DNA from: Vermamoeba vermiformis
Lineage: Eukaryota; Tubulinea; Echinamoebida
Direction: 5' to 3'
Assembly: GCA_045837725.1 (NCBI GenBank)
Contig: JBEWZL010000003.1
Location: forward strand, 496,001 to 560,000
Length of the DNA stretch: 64,000 bases
Part shown: piece by piece, positions 1 to 9,452 of the stretch
Position numbering within the stretch: the stretch's first letter is position 1
Layout of the letters: each line of letters opens with the position of its first letter
Notes under the pieces: generated by a model
What the model was told of the DNA's origin: nothing
The model's database searches: none
What the model saw: only the letters and a program-made list of their open reading frames with translations
Translations under genes and position numbers: made by a program

Positions 1-2
1 TG

Positions 3-881
3 CCCAATGGCACTGCTGGTCCACGCATGACTTTGCCTGGCAACTCCAGTGGCTCCATCAGTCCGCCAGGCTCACCTGTGGTCACTGCGCACAACGCTCA
101 GCCTCCTCAACAGCCTTTGCAACCACTCAATCCTCAACCGACTAGCCCGCAACAAACAGCTCCGAATGGCATTGTTAGACCTACTTCGCCTCAACCAACA
201 GCCCCGCAGACTCAACAAACTCCTGTTCAAGTTGCGGCACCACAACAACCTCAGACCACTACACCGCCACAAGTCCACACCCCACCCACTGCTCAACCTA
301 CTCAAACTGCTCCGCCTCAGCAGGTTGTGGCCCAAACTCCACCTCCTCAGACTGTTGCCCCTGTGCAAGAAGCTTCACCTCAGGTGCAGCCACAAGCACA
401 GCAAGAGGTTCAAGCACAACCTCAACCTCAACCTCAACCTCAAACGGCGCCTCAACTTCAACCTCAAGCAGCGCCTCAAGTCACTCAACCGCCCCAGACT
501 CCTCATGCACAGGCCGCTCCTGACGTGTTGGATCCGGCCACTATTCGTCCGTTCAAGCTCGAAGACGCCCTCAATGTGTTGGGCCAACAGTTCCCTGGTG
601 TTCCACTCGAGCAATGGAACTACTACGACGAGAAAGGTGCTGTGCTCGGCACTCCTTCGAACGTGCAGATCTCGTACGTGAAGAAGGGTCCCAGTTGCTA
701 CTTGTGCGACATCAAGCCTCAAGTTGCTGTCGCGGATGTCGGCACACTTCTCAAAGTGGGCACGTTGTATCGCTCTGTGAACCCTCAGGACCGCTTGGCA
801 TGCGTGATTATCACCCCGAACATCACGCCCAGAGCTGAGGAGATCGCACAGAGATACTACATCAAAGTCTACAAGATCTAG
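3..881 (+). CDS. Pro/Gln-rich protein with C-terminal nuclease-fold-like domain (5' end outside window)
   Basis: The frame is open to the left edge, so the start lies upstream and this is a 3' part of at least 292 residues ending in TAG. The first two thirds are low complexity, dominated by Pro, Gln, Thr and Ala, with a (PQ)n run encoded by a CAACCT repeat. The last ~105 residues are a folded domain: FPGVPLEQWNYYDEKG, then a strand ending CDIK, then DVGTLLKVGTLYR and ACVIITPNITPRAEEIA. The same domain occurs in the gene at 48665-50189. The order (strand with D-x-K, helix, strand with VVT-type end, helix, final strand) resembles small PD-(D/E)XK-like families such as DUF3782/DUF8196; that is my inference from pattern. 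The acidic residue expected before CDIK is not obvious, so activity is doubtful. The gene converges on the NO VEIN-like gene with about 100 bp between stops. AATAAA lies 45 bp past the stop. Confidence 0.8.
   Translation, partial: PNGTAGPRMTLPGNSSGSISPPGSPVVTAHNAQPPQQPLQPLNPQPTSPQQTAPNGIVRPTSPQPTAPQTQQTPVQVAAPQQPQTTTPPQVHTPPTAQPTQTAPPQQVVAQTPPPQTVAPVQEASPQVQPQAQQEVQAQPQPQPQPQTAPQLQPQAAPQVTQPPQTPHAQAAPDVLDPATIRPFKLEDALNVLGQQFPGVPLEQWNYYDEKGAVLGTPSNVQISYVKKGPSCYLCDIKPQVAVADVGTLLKVGTLYRSVNPQDRLACVIITPNITPRAEEIAQRYYIKVYKI
416..442 (+). repeat. CAACCT hexanucleotide repeat inside coding region
   Basis: About four to five copies of CAACCT, read in frame as Pro-Gln dipeptides. It is an unstable in-frame microsatellite that should vary in length without breaking the gene. 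Confidence 0.75.
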
Positions 882-925
882 AGTGGCTTGAGCACGTTGT
901 TTTGTGCGAGTTCTGCGTACGGAAC

Positions 926-931
926 AATAAA
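926..931 (+). promoter_or_regulatory. AATAAA polyadenylation signal
   Basis: Canonical AATAAA 45 bp downstream of the TAG of the first gene. Similar signals follow the S1/P1 nuclease (16524-16529), the SLC1 transporter (38213-38218) and the sedolisin (56012-56017), supporting those 3' ends. Confidence 0.55.
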
Positions 932-987
932 CCGCTAGTTGTATCTCATTTCTATTGTTATTTATTACAAGTATGTACAATTAAGAG

Positions 988-3900
988 TTATTTGCGACGG
1001 TACTGCGTGTCGCCGTCTTTCTTCGGGTTATTATTGTTGTCAGGGTGCGTCGTCTTTTGTCGCTTGTAATTCGGCTGTTGCTCGTTGTTCCTCTGACCTT
1101 CATTACCCCTGTGATAGTTGCCTCGATTGTTGTTTTGCCCATTGTTTCTCTGTTGACCTCGGGGCGGTGGAGTCTGCACTGTGTATTGTACAGGCTGTGG
1201 CTGCTGTGAATAGTTCGCATAGCCGTAGTTCTGGCCGTAAAACATTGGTTGCGCGTTAAACTGTGGTGGGAAGTTCGGATTAAAATAGGCATTTTGAGCA
1301 CCATATTGTGGATTTAATACAGGTGGCAGTGAATAGTTCTGCGACGGCTCGTACTGAATTTGTTGTTGCGGGAGCTGTTCAAGTTGCGCTTGTTCACCAG
1401 CGTTGCTAGTCTGTCCGTACCGCTGAGAATTATTCCGTTGATTGTTGTCGTAATTGCTGTTGTACTGCTGACGTCTATTGTTATAATAATCAGATCTGCC
1501 GCCTCTGTCCTGTTGGTCTCGTCGCTCATATCTATTGTTGTTACTATAGTCAGTTCTGACACTTCTGTCTTGCTGCTCTCGGCGTTCGTGTCGTGTGGTG
1601 TTTGAAGGGGGCTTGTACGTGGCCAAGTACTTGACAGGACTGGGCTCAAAGACGTCTTCATTCGACCAGTCAACCAAGAACACATTCGTCAGTTCAGGCG
1701 AGTCCACGTGATACACAATTGCCACAAAATACACGCTGGTGTCTCGCTCTACCTCCGCAATGTGTTTTCGTACTTTGAGCTGGTTGTCGCTGATTTCAAT
1801 TTGTCCGTTCCAGTCCTTTGCAAAGCCTTTGACTTCAAAGTAACATTTCTTCGCTTTTTTGTTTTGTGAGCGGTCTTGCGTGAATAATTGCAGCGTGTCA
1901 ATTAACACAAAATCATAGCCCGCCTTCTCGTTGATGTTGCTCGTGCTGTTCGGATACACCGCAGTGCGTGAGCCAGACACCCAGCTGACGTACGGATTGA
2001 ACGCTTGACCGTATTTGTTGGCGAGATAGGCGCAGAAGAACTTTTCAGCGTCATCACCGATACGTTTGGCATCTTGTGGCGTGAACATGTACGGCCGTTC
2101 ATCCGTGGTCAAGTGCGGGCACGAGAATAGATCGCTGCGTGCATCCAACGATTTGATGCGTTCAATCATGGCTGGATCTGACACCGCCAATGGACTCAGT
2201 ACGTCATCGAATGAAACAATCTGATTGCTGCCACTCGCGTCTTGTTCTACTCGTTGATTGTCGGCAAAGTAGTGGAAGTTCTGTGAGAGTGAGCCTTCAG
2301 CTGGTGTTGGGAACACAACGAGCTCCGTGTCAAACTCTTCGGGCTCACTCGACAGACTCTTCGACCACGCAATGTTTGAGTCAGCGGTGCACTCCTTCAG
2401 TGCCTTGAATGCGTGCTTCTGGGCCTCTTCTTCGCTCCACGTGACATTCTTGCGTAAGAGCATGTTTGTCAGCGCACTCGAGATGATTGACATGCGCGCG
2501 GAATGTGGCAGGGTCTTGACAGCGCAGTAGACGAGAGTGTCATCGCAAATCAGATAAGGAATGTCCGATTTGATCATCACTGACATGACGTCATTGCCAT
2601 CGATGACACCTGTCGTTGACAACGAGCGCAAATGTGAATAGACAATACTGCACGGAATGTATTTGACTGACAGCACTGTAATGTCTTGCTTTCCAAGTGC
2701 GTGCTGAAACGCTTCAGAGACTTGTTGTAGCTTGTATTCAATATTAGCGCCAGTGTGGCCCAACGTGACTACTGAGATTTGTTCAATGTACTGGACTTGC
2801 AGGGCTGTCATTGCGCGCGGACAGTTGATGGCAATGGTCGGGTGCACAAACGGCACTGGATCAACGTTAGACACGCTCTTGATGATGGGATCTTGCAAAC
2901 AGGAACGAATGTTCTTCGTGTCCTTTAAAAACACGAGTCGTTTGGAGTGCAGCGGAATGGGCAAGTTGCCTGACAGAGTGCCGGGCGAGCGATGAAGATT
3001 GCGCCACGTCCAGTTGTGCAAATAAAGAGGATTGTCTGGCTCGACAGTCTCGACAGCACCTTTCGTGGATAATTGTTCATGACGCTTCAATGCCATTTCG
3101 AGCAATTGATAGGTCGCGATGAAGTCCTCGAGGCCGTCATTTGACAGGAGTGACATTTCGCTTCCCACGGGCAAGAAGTACTTTTGATTCTTTGCCATTT
3201 CATTGAGTGCTGCACATATGTCTGCAACAGGTGGGAATGTGTGACTGCCAAGTGTTCGGAGGAGTGAAACGAATGGGAGATAGTTGTTGTTGGCATTTAA
3301 ATTGATGAGCGATTTGTTCAGTGTCTTGCACACAAGAGTGACGGCGCCGTTGTTGTTGTCAATGTTGCACAAATAAATATCTTGTGGTGCGGCAAATCGT
3401 TTGTCGTCGTCCAAGTACAGCAGCGGTTGACTGGCGTAAACAGAATCGACCTTGTCATTGCCCAAAGTGTTTTTGAGTCGCCACAGCCATTCAGTATACT
3501 TCTCAGTGTTTGTATTGTTAGTGCGCGCAAATGCTGTCAAAATCTCCAACGAGTTAGTGGCAGTGGTAGTGCTGCACACTCCAAGCATGTCTGCGACTTT
3601 GCAAGCGTGCGGCGGGACTTCAATCGAGGGCAAGGCATCGCGGAATACACTGGCATTGGCAACTTTTGAGATTGGCAACTGCGAGCCATCGCTGAGTTTG
3701 ACAATCATGTTGCGGATCAAAGGAGTCATAGGGCTGTCGTTGGAGTAGTACGTCAATATTTGCTGTCCAAAAGTAGCTGCTTGTTCGCTCCAGTTTGCCA
3801 ATGGATTGAGTTCGAGACTAGGTGCTGGTTTGATGCTGAGCAAGTTGACAGGAGGCACTGCATTCATTTCTAAGAAAAACCACTCCCAGTGCATGTCATC

Positions 3901-6900
3901 TTCAAGACTCTCAAACTTGCCTCCGTAAGGATAAGCAACAGAGGGCATGACATGCTTAGAGACATCAGTGGTTAACAATGTCGGCACTGTCAATGCTGAG
4001 AGGATCATTGGGACTTGAGTGCTTGACGGTACAAGCAGCACTAACTTCAATTTCTCGATCAGATCTTCGGTCAGTTCAAGCAAGTGGTCTCGAATGTAGG
4101 TCAAGTCCTGCCACAGCAAAGAGGTCTCTTCGGTAGTTTTGTTGATCGCAGCTTGTAGATGAATGTTGCTGAGCAATTCTACAACTCTTTGCGGGACTAG
4201 CGCTGTCAAATGTAATTGTCCTTCTAAGAGATGTTTTTCGCTGGATGACGTATAGCAAACAACATTGAAGTCATGTCTCCATGGTTTGATGATATTAGTG
4301 GCTGGTGACACGAAGCAGTATTGGTCGTTCATAGGCCCGCGTGTCTTGCCAAACAAAAATATGGGAGCTTGTTTGATCTTAGTCGCGTACTTGTCAATCG
4401 TGGTCAAAGGCAGTCCATTGAAAAGTTTGAACAGATTCTCCCACCACACTTCTGTTTGATTGTTTGCGTAGTCCTTGAATCCACTATGGTCGAAGCAGTC
4501 GAGTACATCGATAGCAGATAAGCGTCGGACATAGCTTGAAATCAATTTGATCTTCTCCGAGTTCAATTGCGCACTGTCCAACAGCTGCACATTGGAGTAC
4601 TGCTCGATGAGTCCAGCAGGCACAACGTCCAAGACTTTGTTGTCGGGCATCACGAGCTCTTTCTTGTTGTGACCCGAAGCATCGCTCGACAGCAGCTTCT
4701 TCAACCGCTCGTCCTTAAGTACTGCGTGCACGTTATCTACAAACAGACTCCACCAGCGAGACATGGCAGGGTTGTGCTCTGGAATGAATTCCCAAGCATG
4801 AGCGTAGATACTGGGATGATTCAATAGCGCCCATTTGAGCATCTCTGCAGCGGTGTCGCGAAGGTATCTGTTCCACGCTTTGTCTTGGATACTTTCTCGG
4901 TTAGTAACGAGTATCCAGTCGCATTGAAGCAAAAACTTGAAGCCAATGTCACTGACAGGCAGGTACGCGAAGATTGGGAATGTTTCGTCCTGTCGCAAGT
5001 CTTTCACGAGCGGGAATGCAAGCATTATGTTGGTCTCTGAAGCCCTTTGCTTATCTTCGGCGACAATGTCAGCGGGAACGTGTACATCCGCTTTGAGCAC
5101 GTGGAACTGTTGAGAACTGGTTTTAGACTTGTCGCTCTCGCTGATCGTGGTGGTGACACGAAGATCTTGTTGGTAGTTCTGAACGGTGAGAGCTCCAGCA
5201 GGAAGTGAGACAATATTGGACGGAACTGTGCACGAAACAACGGTATGTTGAGCATTGAGTCGATCGATTATCGTAATCTTCTTCAATTGCTTCAAGGTCA
5301 ACAAGACGTGCTTGTCGAGCGATCTGTAAACGTCGTCGTAGAACTCTCTGATATTGCTCTGAACGCGCTTCATCAAGGGCAAATAGATGAATGTTCGGTA
5401 CTCCTGATGTTTGAGCACTGCCTGGGACAGCTCAGGCGGGAACTGTTCTGAAGCTAGCCACAGCGGAGTGATGTACGCCATTTCATCCTTCTCGGGTGTC
5501 TTGTTGAAGCAGAATTGCCAAGGACCTGACACGATAATCGGCGCATTCGTAACAGAAAACACAGACTTGAAGCCTAGTCCTTTTTGACCGATGTGCGCTC
5601 CACCAGTCTTTGTGCTGACCGACAGATTGCATAGTGATTCAACGTCACGCGCCAAGAATCCGCACTCGTTACACGCAAACAGGATGCTGTCTTCATTGAG
5701 CGTAATCAACACACTTGGTGTGGTGCCAGTCGAGTACTGGTTGTCGTCTGCATTCTGAATCAGCTCGTTGATGAAGTGTGAGCTCAGCGAGTAAAGATCA
5801 GGTCCGAGTTGGCGCAGTGAGCCGCAGATTGTCTTGCGTAAGGTCTTCAAACTATCGCGCTTTTGTTTCAGGTTGTCGATGAACCTAAGCGCTGCTTCAG
5901 GTGACACTTCGGTTGGGTCGGTGATGTCGAGGAGAGGATCACGTTCTGGGCTTTGATCTTCAACTTGGGTCGATGACTCAATTACTGTGCTTGTTGAAAC
6001 CTTCACTACTTCGCTTGAGCTGTGTAATTGTGGTTTGATCAGCTCTGCTCTCAATCGTGCCAATTCAGCTTGTAACTGAGACTTTTCAGCGTCAGCTGCT
6101 TCCTTCAACTTCGTCATCTTTTCAAGCTGTTCAGCTAGTTCCACATTTTGTTGCTTCTGTTCGGCAAGTTGCAGAGTGACCTCCTCTCTCGACAGTCTAT
6201 CAAGTTCAGTCTTGAAAGCATCCTGTAAGGACTTCGTTGACATAAAATCACGTGCTGACGACGGTTTTTTCCACCTTTCTTCAAGATCTCTCCAAGATTG
6301 AAGTAGATCGATTAATTTGCTCTTTGTGTCAATTTGCATCGTATCCTCGACCTTGGACGTGTCTTCTTTCATATCCACCTTCTCCTTGTTTTCCTCGAGC
6401 TCACTTTCTTCGTCTTCTTCATCGCTGTCACCTCTGACGCTAAATATTTGGCTTCGTTGCGTCAACTTCAAGACTTGATTGAACAGCGCGACCACAATTC
6501 GAAGTACTCTATGATTGGCCTCTTCTTTGATAAGTTGGCTAATGCAAGAGGAAACATTCTCGAGCAGCGATTGCAAGTCAACCTCGGCTACTATTGCCCT
6601 GGTACCCCACTTCAGGATGGCATCAATACTGCCGTAGATATTGCCCGCAAATGAGGGGTAGTACTTGTTGGCTAAAGCAGCGTACCGAATCAGCTTGTTG
6701 ACATCGTTGCTCGAGAGGTCATTGCATAGATCATGCACACCATCGATCAACAGCTGTAGCACCAGAGCTACATCCCGGTTAGCAAACAGGGCAAGATATC
6801 GTTTTGCAATGGCGTTGTCTTCTTCTGATTGGGGTGTAAATGTCTCTATCAGCTCCATCGTAGAAAAGATAGTGTCACGAATGGCGTGTACAAAGGAGAA

Positions 6901-8106
6901 AGCGTTGTCTTGTCCCAATTTCTTTTCAAATTCTATCACTCGGTAGCTGTAACGCAAGTGATCATCTCGCAGTGCCCCACTCGCCAATGAACACCCATAC
7001 GTGCGTAGCATGAGGCTGCTCGTTGACAAAAGTGTTTGGGATAGCCTCCAGAACTCGTCAGTTTCGAACATCTCTGGTGCAAAGTACAAGTGATGCGCTG
7101 CATGCTTGATGACACGACAAAGTCCACATAGCAGGTACTCTTTGATGTCCTTTTGATCTTTAGCGGTCATATTCAACATGTTTGAGAATCGATCAGTCAT
7201 AACAGCCAGGTCACCGGGTGTAGAAGTTGGATTGGCTCGGTATTCCTCTGTCCATTTAATGGCGATCAAACAAAGTATCTGACAGTACTTGAGATAGTGT
7301 CCTTGCCAATGAGCTTTGCGAATCAGGATCACACGTTGCATTGCATTTTTCTCTTCGCGCCATGAAGCAGTACCAGCGATAACTCCGTAAAACAAGTGCA
7401 GCATTTGTTCTTGATCTTCAGCCGAGCCATTGGTCAGCACATTAATTGTCTGTTTGAGAAGTGCTTCCGCTCGCTTGTCTAACAACCTTTTTGATTGCTG
7501 AAGGATGCTGATTGCTTCACCTTTGTTTCTCTTTCGTTCAGGCTTGAGTGTCTGATTGACACGTGTCATCGCAGTCGTTGGATTGGGTCGTTTGTTGCTC
7601 TCGATGTCATCCATGATATAACTTATTAGCTCAGTTTGCGTAGAGAAGTCGTCGTCTGAACTGTCAGCAAACCAAATTCGAGAGAATAGTTGTGGATCTG
7701 CTTTCAAGTGGGCCAAGAATTCTTGTGCCCAGTCAATGTATGTTCGCCAGGCTTCAGAATATACCTCTGGCGCAGTTTTATCCAATAACGAGGCTTTGTG
7801 ACAAGTGTCTTCCTCGGACCAAAAGAAAACAATGCGGATCTGCTCGCTGCTTAATCCAAGAGATTTCAACTCTTCTACTGTGATCTTTGGTGAACATACA
7901 AATGGTTGTGTCTTTTCTATCGTGCAGGCATCTTCCCACTCAGCTTTGAGCGATTCCAAGTCCTCAATTCTGGCTGCAGACGTGGTGAAAAACGATGCAT
8001 GTTCATGATTGCGATGGTGCGGCAGTGAATAAGCCAATCGCCGTCGAGCCAAACTACATGGAGCACCAACTAATAGTACTAAACGAGGCTTCTTGTCGGA
8101 TTCCAT
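988..8106 (-). CDS. NO VEIN/sacsin-like giant protein with GHKL ATPase domain
   Basis: One uninterrupted exon of 2372 codons, unusual among intron-rich neighbours. Residues ~1-640 are alpha-helical and unrecognised, followed by an acidic patch and a short coiled coil (~640-690). From ~745 there is a sacsin/NO VEIN-type Bergerat ATPase: NELIQNADDN at ~777 is the N-box that binds Mg-ATP, and GQKGLGFKSVF is the lid/G2 motif. A long middle region follows. Around 1990-2160 comes a NOV_C/DUF3883-like domain with YFEVKGF, the E-x-K of a PD-(D/E)XK fold. The last ~190 residues are Gln/Asn/Arg-rich and disordered. Plant NO VEIN acts in development and vesicle-dependent polarity, and sacsin ATPase modules act in protein quality control; the role here is unknown. 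The start ATG is the first in frame, and upstream sequence is AT-rich. Family assignment is firm, function is not. Confidence 0.88.
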   Translation of the reverse strand: MESDKKPRLVLLVGAPCSLARRRLAYSLPHHRNHEHASFFTTSAARIEDLESLKAEWEDACTIEKTQPFVCSPKITVEELKSLGLSSEQIRIVFFWSEEDTCHKASLLDKTAPEVYSEAWRTYIDWAQEFLAHLKADPQLFSRIWFADSSDDDFSTQTELISYIMDDIESNKRPNPTTAMTRVNQTLKPERKRNKGEAISILQQSKRLLDKRAEALLKQTINVLTNGSAEDQEQMLHLFYGVIAGTASWREEKNAMQRVILIRKAHWQGHYLKYCQILCLIAIKWTEEYRANPTSTPGDLAVMTDRFSNMLNMTAKDQKDIKEYLLCGLCRVIKHAAHHLYFAPEMFETDEFWRLSQTLLSTSSLMLRTYGCSLASGALRDDHLRYSYRVIEFEKKLGQDNAFSFVHAIRDTIFSTMELIETFTPQSEEDNAIAKRYLALFANRDVALVLQLLIDGVHDLCNDLSSNDVNKLIRYAALANKYYPSFAGNIYGSIDAILKWGTRAIVAEVDLQSLLENVSSCISQLIKEEANHRVLRIVVALFNQVLKLTQRSQIFSVRGDSDEEDEESELEENKEKVDMKEDTSKVEDTMQIDTKSKLIDLLQSWRDLEERWKKPSSARDFMSTKSLQDAFKTELDRLSREEVTLQLAEQKQQNVELAEQLEKMTKLKEAADAEKSQLQAELARLRAELIKPQLHSSSEVVKVSTSTVIESSTQVEDQSPERDPLLDITDPTEVSPEAALRFIDNLKQKRDSLKTLRKTICGSLRQLGPDLYSLSSHFINELIQNADDNQYSTGTTPSVLITLNEDSILFACNECGFLARDVESLCNLSVSTKTGGAHIGQKGLGFKSVFSVTNAPIIVSGPWQFCFNKTPEKDEMAYITPLWLASEQFPPELSQAVLKHQEYRTFIYLPLMKRVQSNIREFYDDVYRSLDKHVLLTLKQLKKITIIDRLNAQHTVVSCTVPSNIVSLPAGALTVQNYQQDLRVTTTISESDKSKTSSQQFHVLKADVHVPADIVAEDKQRASETNIMLAFPLVKDLRQDETFPIFAYLPVSDIGFKFLLQCDWILVTNRESIQDKAWNRYLRDTAAEMLKWALLNHPSIYAHAWEFIPEHNPAMSRWWSLFVDNVHAVLKDERLKKLLSSDASGHNKKELVMPDNKVLDVVPAGLIEQYSNVQLLDSAQLNSEKIKLISSYVRRLSAIDVLDCFDHSGFKDYANNQTEVWWENLFKLFNGLPLTTIDKYATKIKQAPIFLFGKTRGPMNDQYCFVSPATNIIKPWRHDFNVVCYTSSSEKHLLEGQLHLTALVPQRVVELLSNIHLQAAINKTTEETSLLWQDLTYIRDHLLELTEDLIEKLKLVLLVPSSTQVPMILSALTVPTLLTTDVSKHVMPSVAYPYGGKFESLEDDMHWEWFFLEMNAVPPVNLLSIKPAPSLELNPLANWSEQAATFGQQILTYYSNDSPMTPLIRNMIVKLSDGSQLPISKVANASVFRDALPSIEVPPHACKVADMLGVCSTTTATNSLEILTAFARTNNTNTEKYTEWLWRLKNTLGNDKVDSVYASQPLLYLDDDKRFAAPQDIYLCNIDNNNGAVTLVCKTLNKSLINLNANNNYLPFVSLLRTLGSHTFPPVADICAALNEMAKNQKYFLPVGSEMSLLSNDGLEDFIATYQLLEMALKRHEQLSTKGAVETVEPDNPLYLHNWTWRNLHRSPGTLSGNLPIPLHSKRLVFLKDTKNIRSCLQDPIIKSVSNVDPVPFVHPTIAINCPRAMTALQVQYIEQISVVTLGHTGANIEYKLQQVSEAFQHALGKQDITVLSVKYIPCSIVYSHLRSLSTTGVIDGNDVMSVMIKSDIPYLICDDTLVYCAVKTLPHSARMSIISSALTNMLLRKNVTWSEEEAQKHAFKALKECTADSNIAWSKSLSSEPEEFDTELVVFPTPAEGSLSQNFHYFADNQRVEQDASGSNQIVSFDDVLSPLAVSDPAMIERIKSLDARSDLFSCPHLTTDERPYMFTPQDAKRIGDDAEKFFCAYLANKYGQAFNPYVSWVSGSRTAVYPNSTSNINEKAGYDFVLIDTLQLFTQDRSQNKKAKKCYFEVKGFAKDWNGQIEISDNQLKVRKHIAEVERDTSVYFVAIVYHVDSPELTNVFLVDWSNEDVFEPSPVKYLATYKPPSNTTRHERREQQDRSVRTDYSNNNRYERRDQQDRGGRSDYYNNRRQQYNSNYDNNQRNNSQRYGQTSNAGEQAQLEQLPQQQIQYEPSQNYSLPPVLNPQYGAQNAYFNPNFPPQFNAQPMFYGQNYGYANYSQQPQPVQYTVQTPPPRGQQRNNGQNNNRGNYHRGNEGQRNNEQQPNYKRQKTTHPDNNNNPKKDGDTQYRRK

Positions 8107-8460
8107 TCAACACTGTGTCAGAGAATTAGCCGAGAAAATTCAAAAAATCTTATTTAGTTAATTATTACCTAGGAAAATAAGACGTGTATTTATTATTCGG
8201 ACCTAGCAATTTTTCAAGTACGTTGAAGAGGCCTAAACGAATGACGACTATTATTATCTTAATTCTTTGGTTCTTTGCGTGCGTTCTATGTACTTACGAA
8301 GTTCAATGGGTCATATATATTGCAATTTGACTATTCAATACATTGTTGTTCGTCGGTCGTAGGTGCTGGTCGCAAATAAGCTCGTGACACTTTTTTCGCA
8401 TTCATAATTTTTCTTATTTGAAAACAACAAATCTTGTAATAGAATATAGACATATTGAAA
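8107..8460. promoter_or_regulatory. Divergent intergenic region (bidirectional promoter)
   Basis: AT-rich 354 bp between the start codons of the NO VEIN-like gene (minus) and the two-helix membrane protein gene (plus). It must hold both promoters. I see no convincing TATA box or repeated element in it. Confidence 0.4.
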
Positions 8461-9367
8461 ATGAGTGTTTTGAAGGCCATGTTTGACCCTGTGGCTTTAA
8501 AAATGCCAGATCTTAAGAAGGAGGAAATAGACGTCCAGCTGCAAAAAAGGTGCCAGTATGTTGACGGTGCAGTATTTGTTAGTACTGCCACAGCAGGTGC
8601 TTTAATTGCGCGAAGCTTTTTTGCCAGACGAGGTAATTTTTGAATTTTCAAAGTTAATAAAATAATTACAAATAATTCACCACAAATTACAAATTTAATA
8701 TGGTTGAAAATATTAACATGACTATTGTATAGCCGGAGCTAGTGCGCTATCCAAATTAATGTTTATACTCGGTAAGTGAAAATTTTCAAGTTGAAATTGC
8801 ATCTGACTTTCTTTCAGGCACAAGCTTTGTATTTTCGTTAGTGGGCACACAATGGAGTATTAGTTATTGCTTTAAGCGAGTCTTAAGTACTCCTGAATCA
8901 AAAGTTGGCCAGCGTCTGCGCGAATTGTAAGATCTCACAGAAATTTGCTTAAAAAAACCTGCTATGGTGTACTGACAATCTTCTGAAGGTTAATTATGCG
9001 TGGGGAAACTCCTTCGCGCACAACACTGCTTGGAGACTTAACAGCTGGTCGCGATCCAACACACGTACACACCGTCAACGAGGTACTTTATCAACGTCCT
9101 GGCTCTGAAGCAGCAACACCTGCTGGTCAGGCACAACAACCGCTCAATACACCCTTATCCCCCGTACCTAACTTCAATACGCCTGCAACCCCTGCGCAGC
9201 CCGAACAAGTCTATCGTCCTTTGATCACACCGCAGAACATTCACGCCAATCCAGTGTGGCAAGGCATTCTCTCGCACGAATATGTCCCTGTCCCGGCCGA
9301 CAACGAAACGAGACGTGCGACATCAGAGGCCGCACATCGATTGCCCCCTGTGCGAAATCATATATAA
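8461..9367 (+). CDS. Two-helix membrane protein, weakly OCIA-domain-like
   Basis: Four exons fit with consistent phase: 8461-8632, 8733-8771, 8818-8926 and 8989-9367, giving 232 residues. All introns are GT-AG. Two short hydrophobic segments, AVFVSTATAGALIA and LSKLMFILGTSFVFSLV, are joined by a short loop with the basic motif FFARRG. After the second helix comes a Cys and basic patch (SYCFKRVL) and a Pro-rich soluble tail. The spacing Cys - helix - RRG - helix - Cys/Lys/Arg - SP - RLRE recalls OCIA-domain proteins of mitochondria and endosomes. That is only a resemblance; TMEM-type mitochondrial carriers of assembly factors are an alternative. The gene is divergent from the NO VEIN-like gene. 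Confidence 0.65.
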
Positions 9368-9452
9368 GTACATTTATTTCTTTGTAATGCATCCGCTGGA
9401 CATTCAACTTGTACATAAACCACGAAACTGTTTCATATCAATGGTGGTCTAT

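Noticed and set aside
375-980. 201-codon open frame antisense to the Pro/Gln-rich gene
   Set aside because: It mirrors the low-complexity CAACCT-rich coding strand (Arg/Leu-rich product), has no splice context or domain, and is a shadow.
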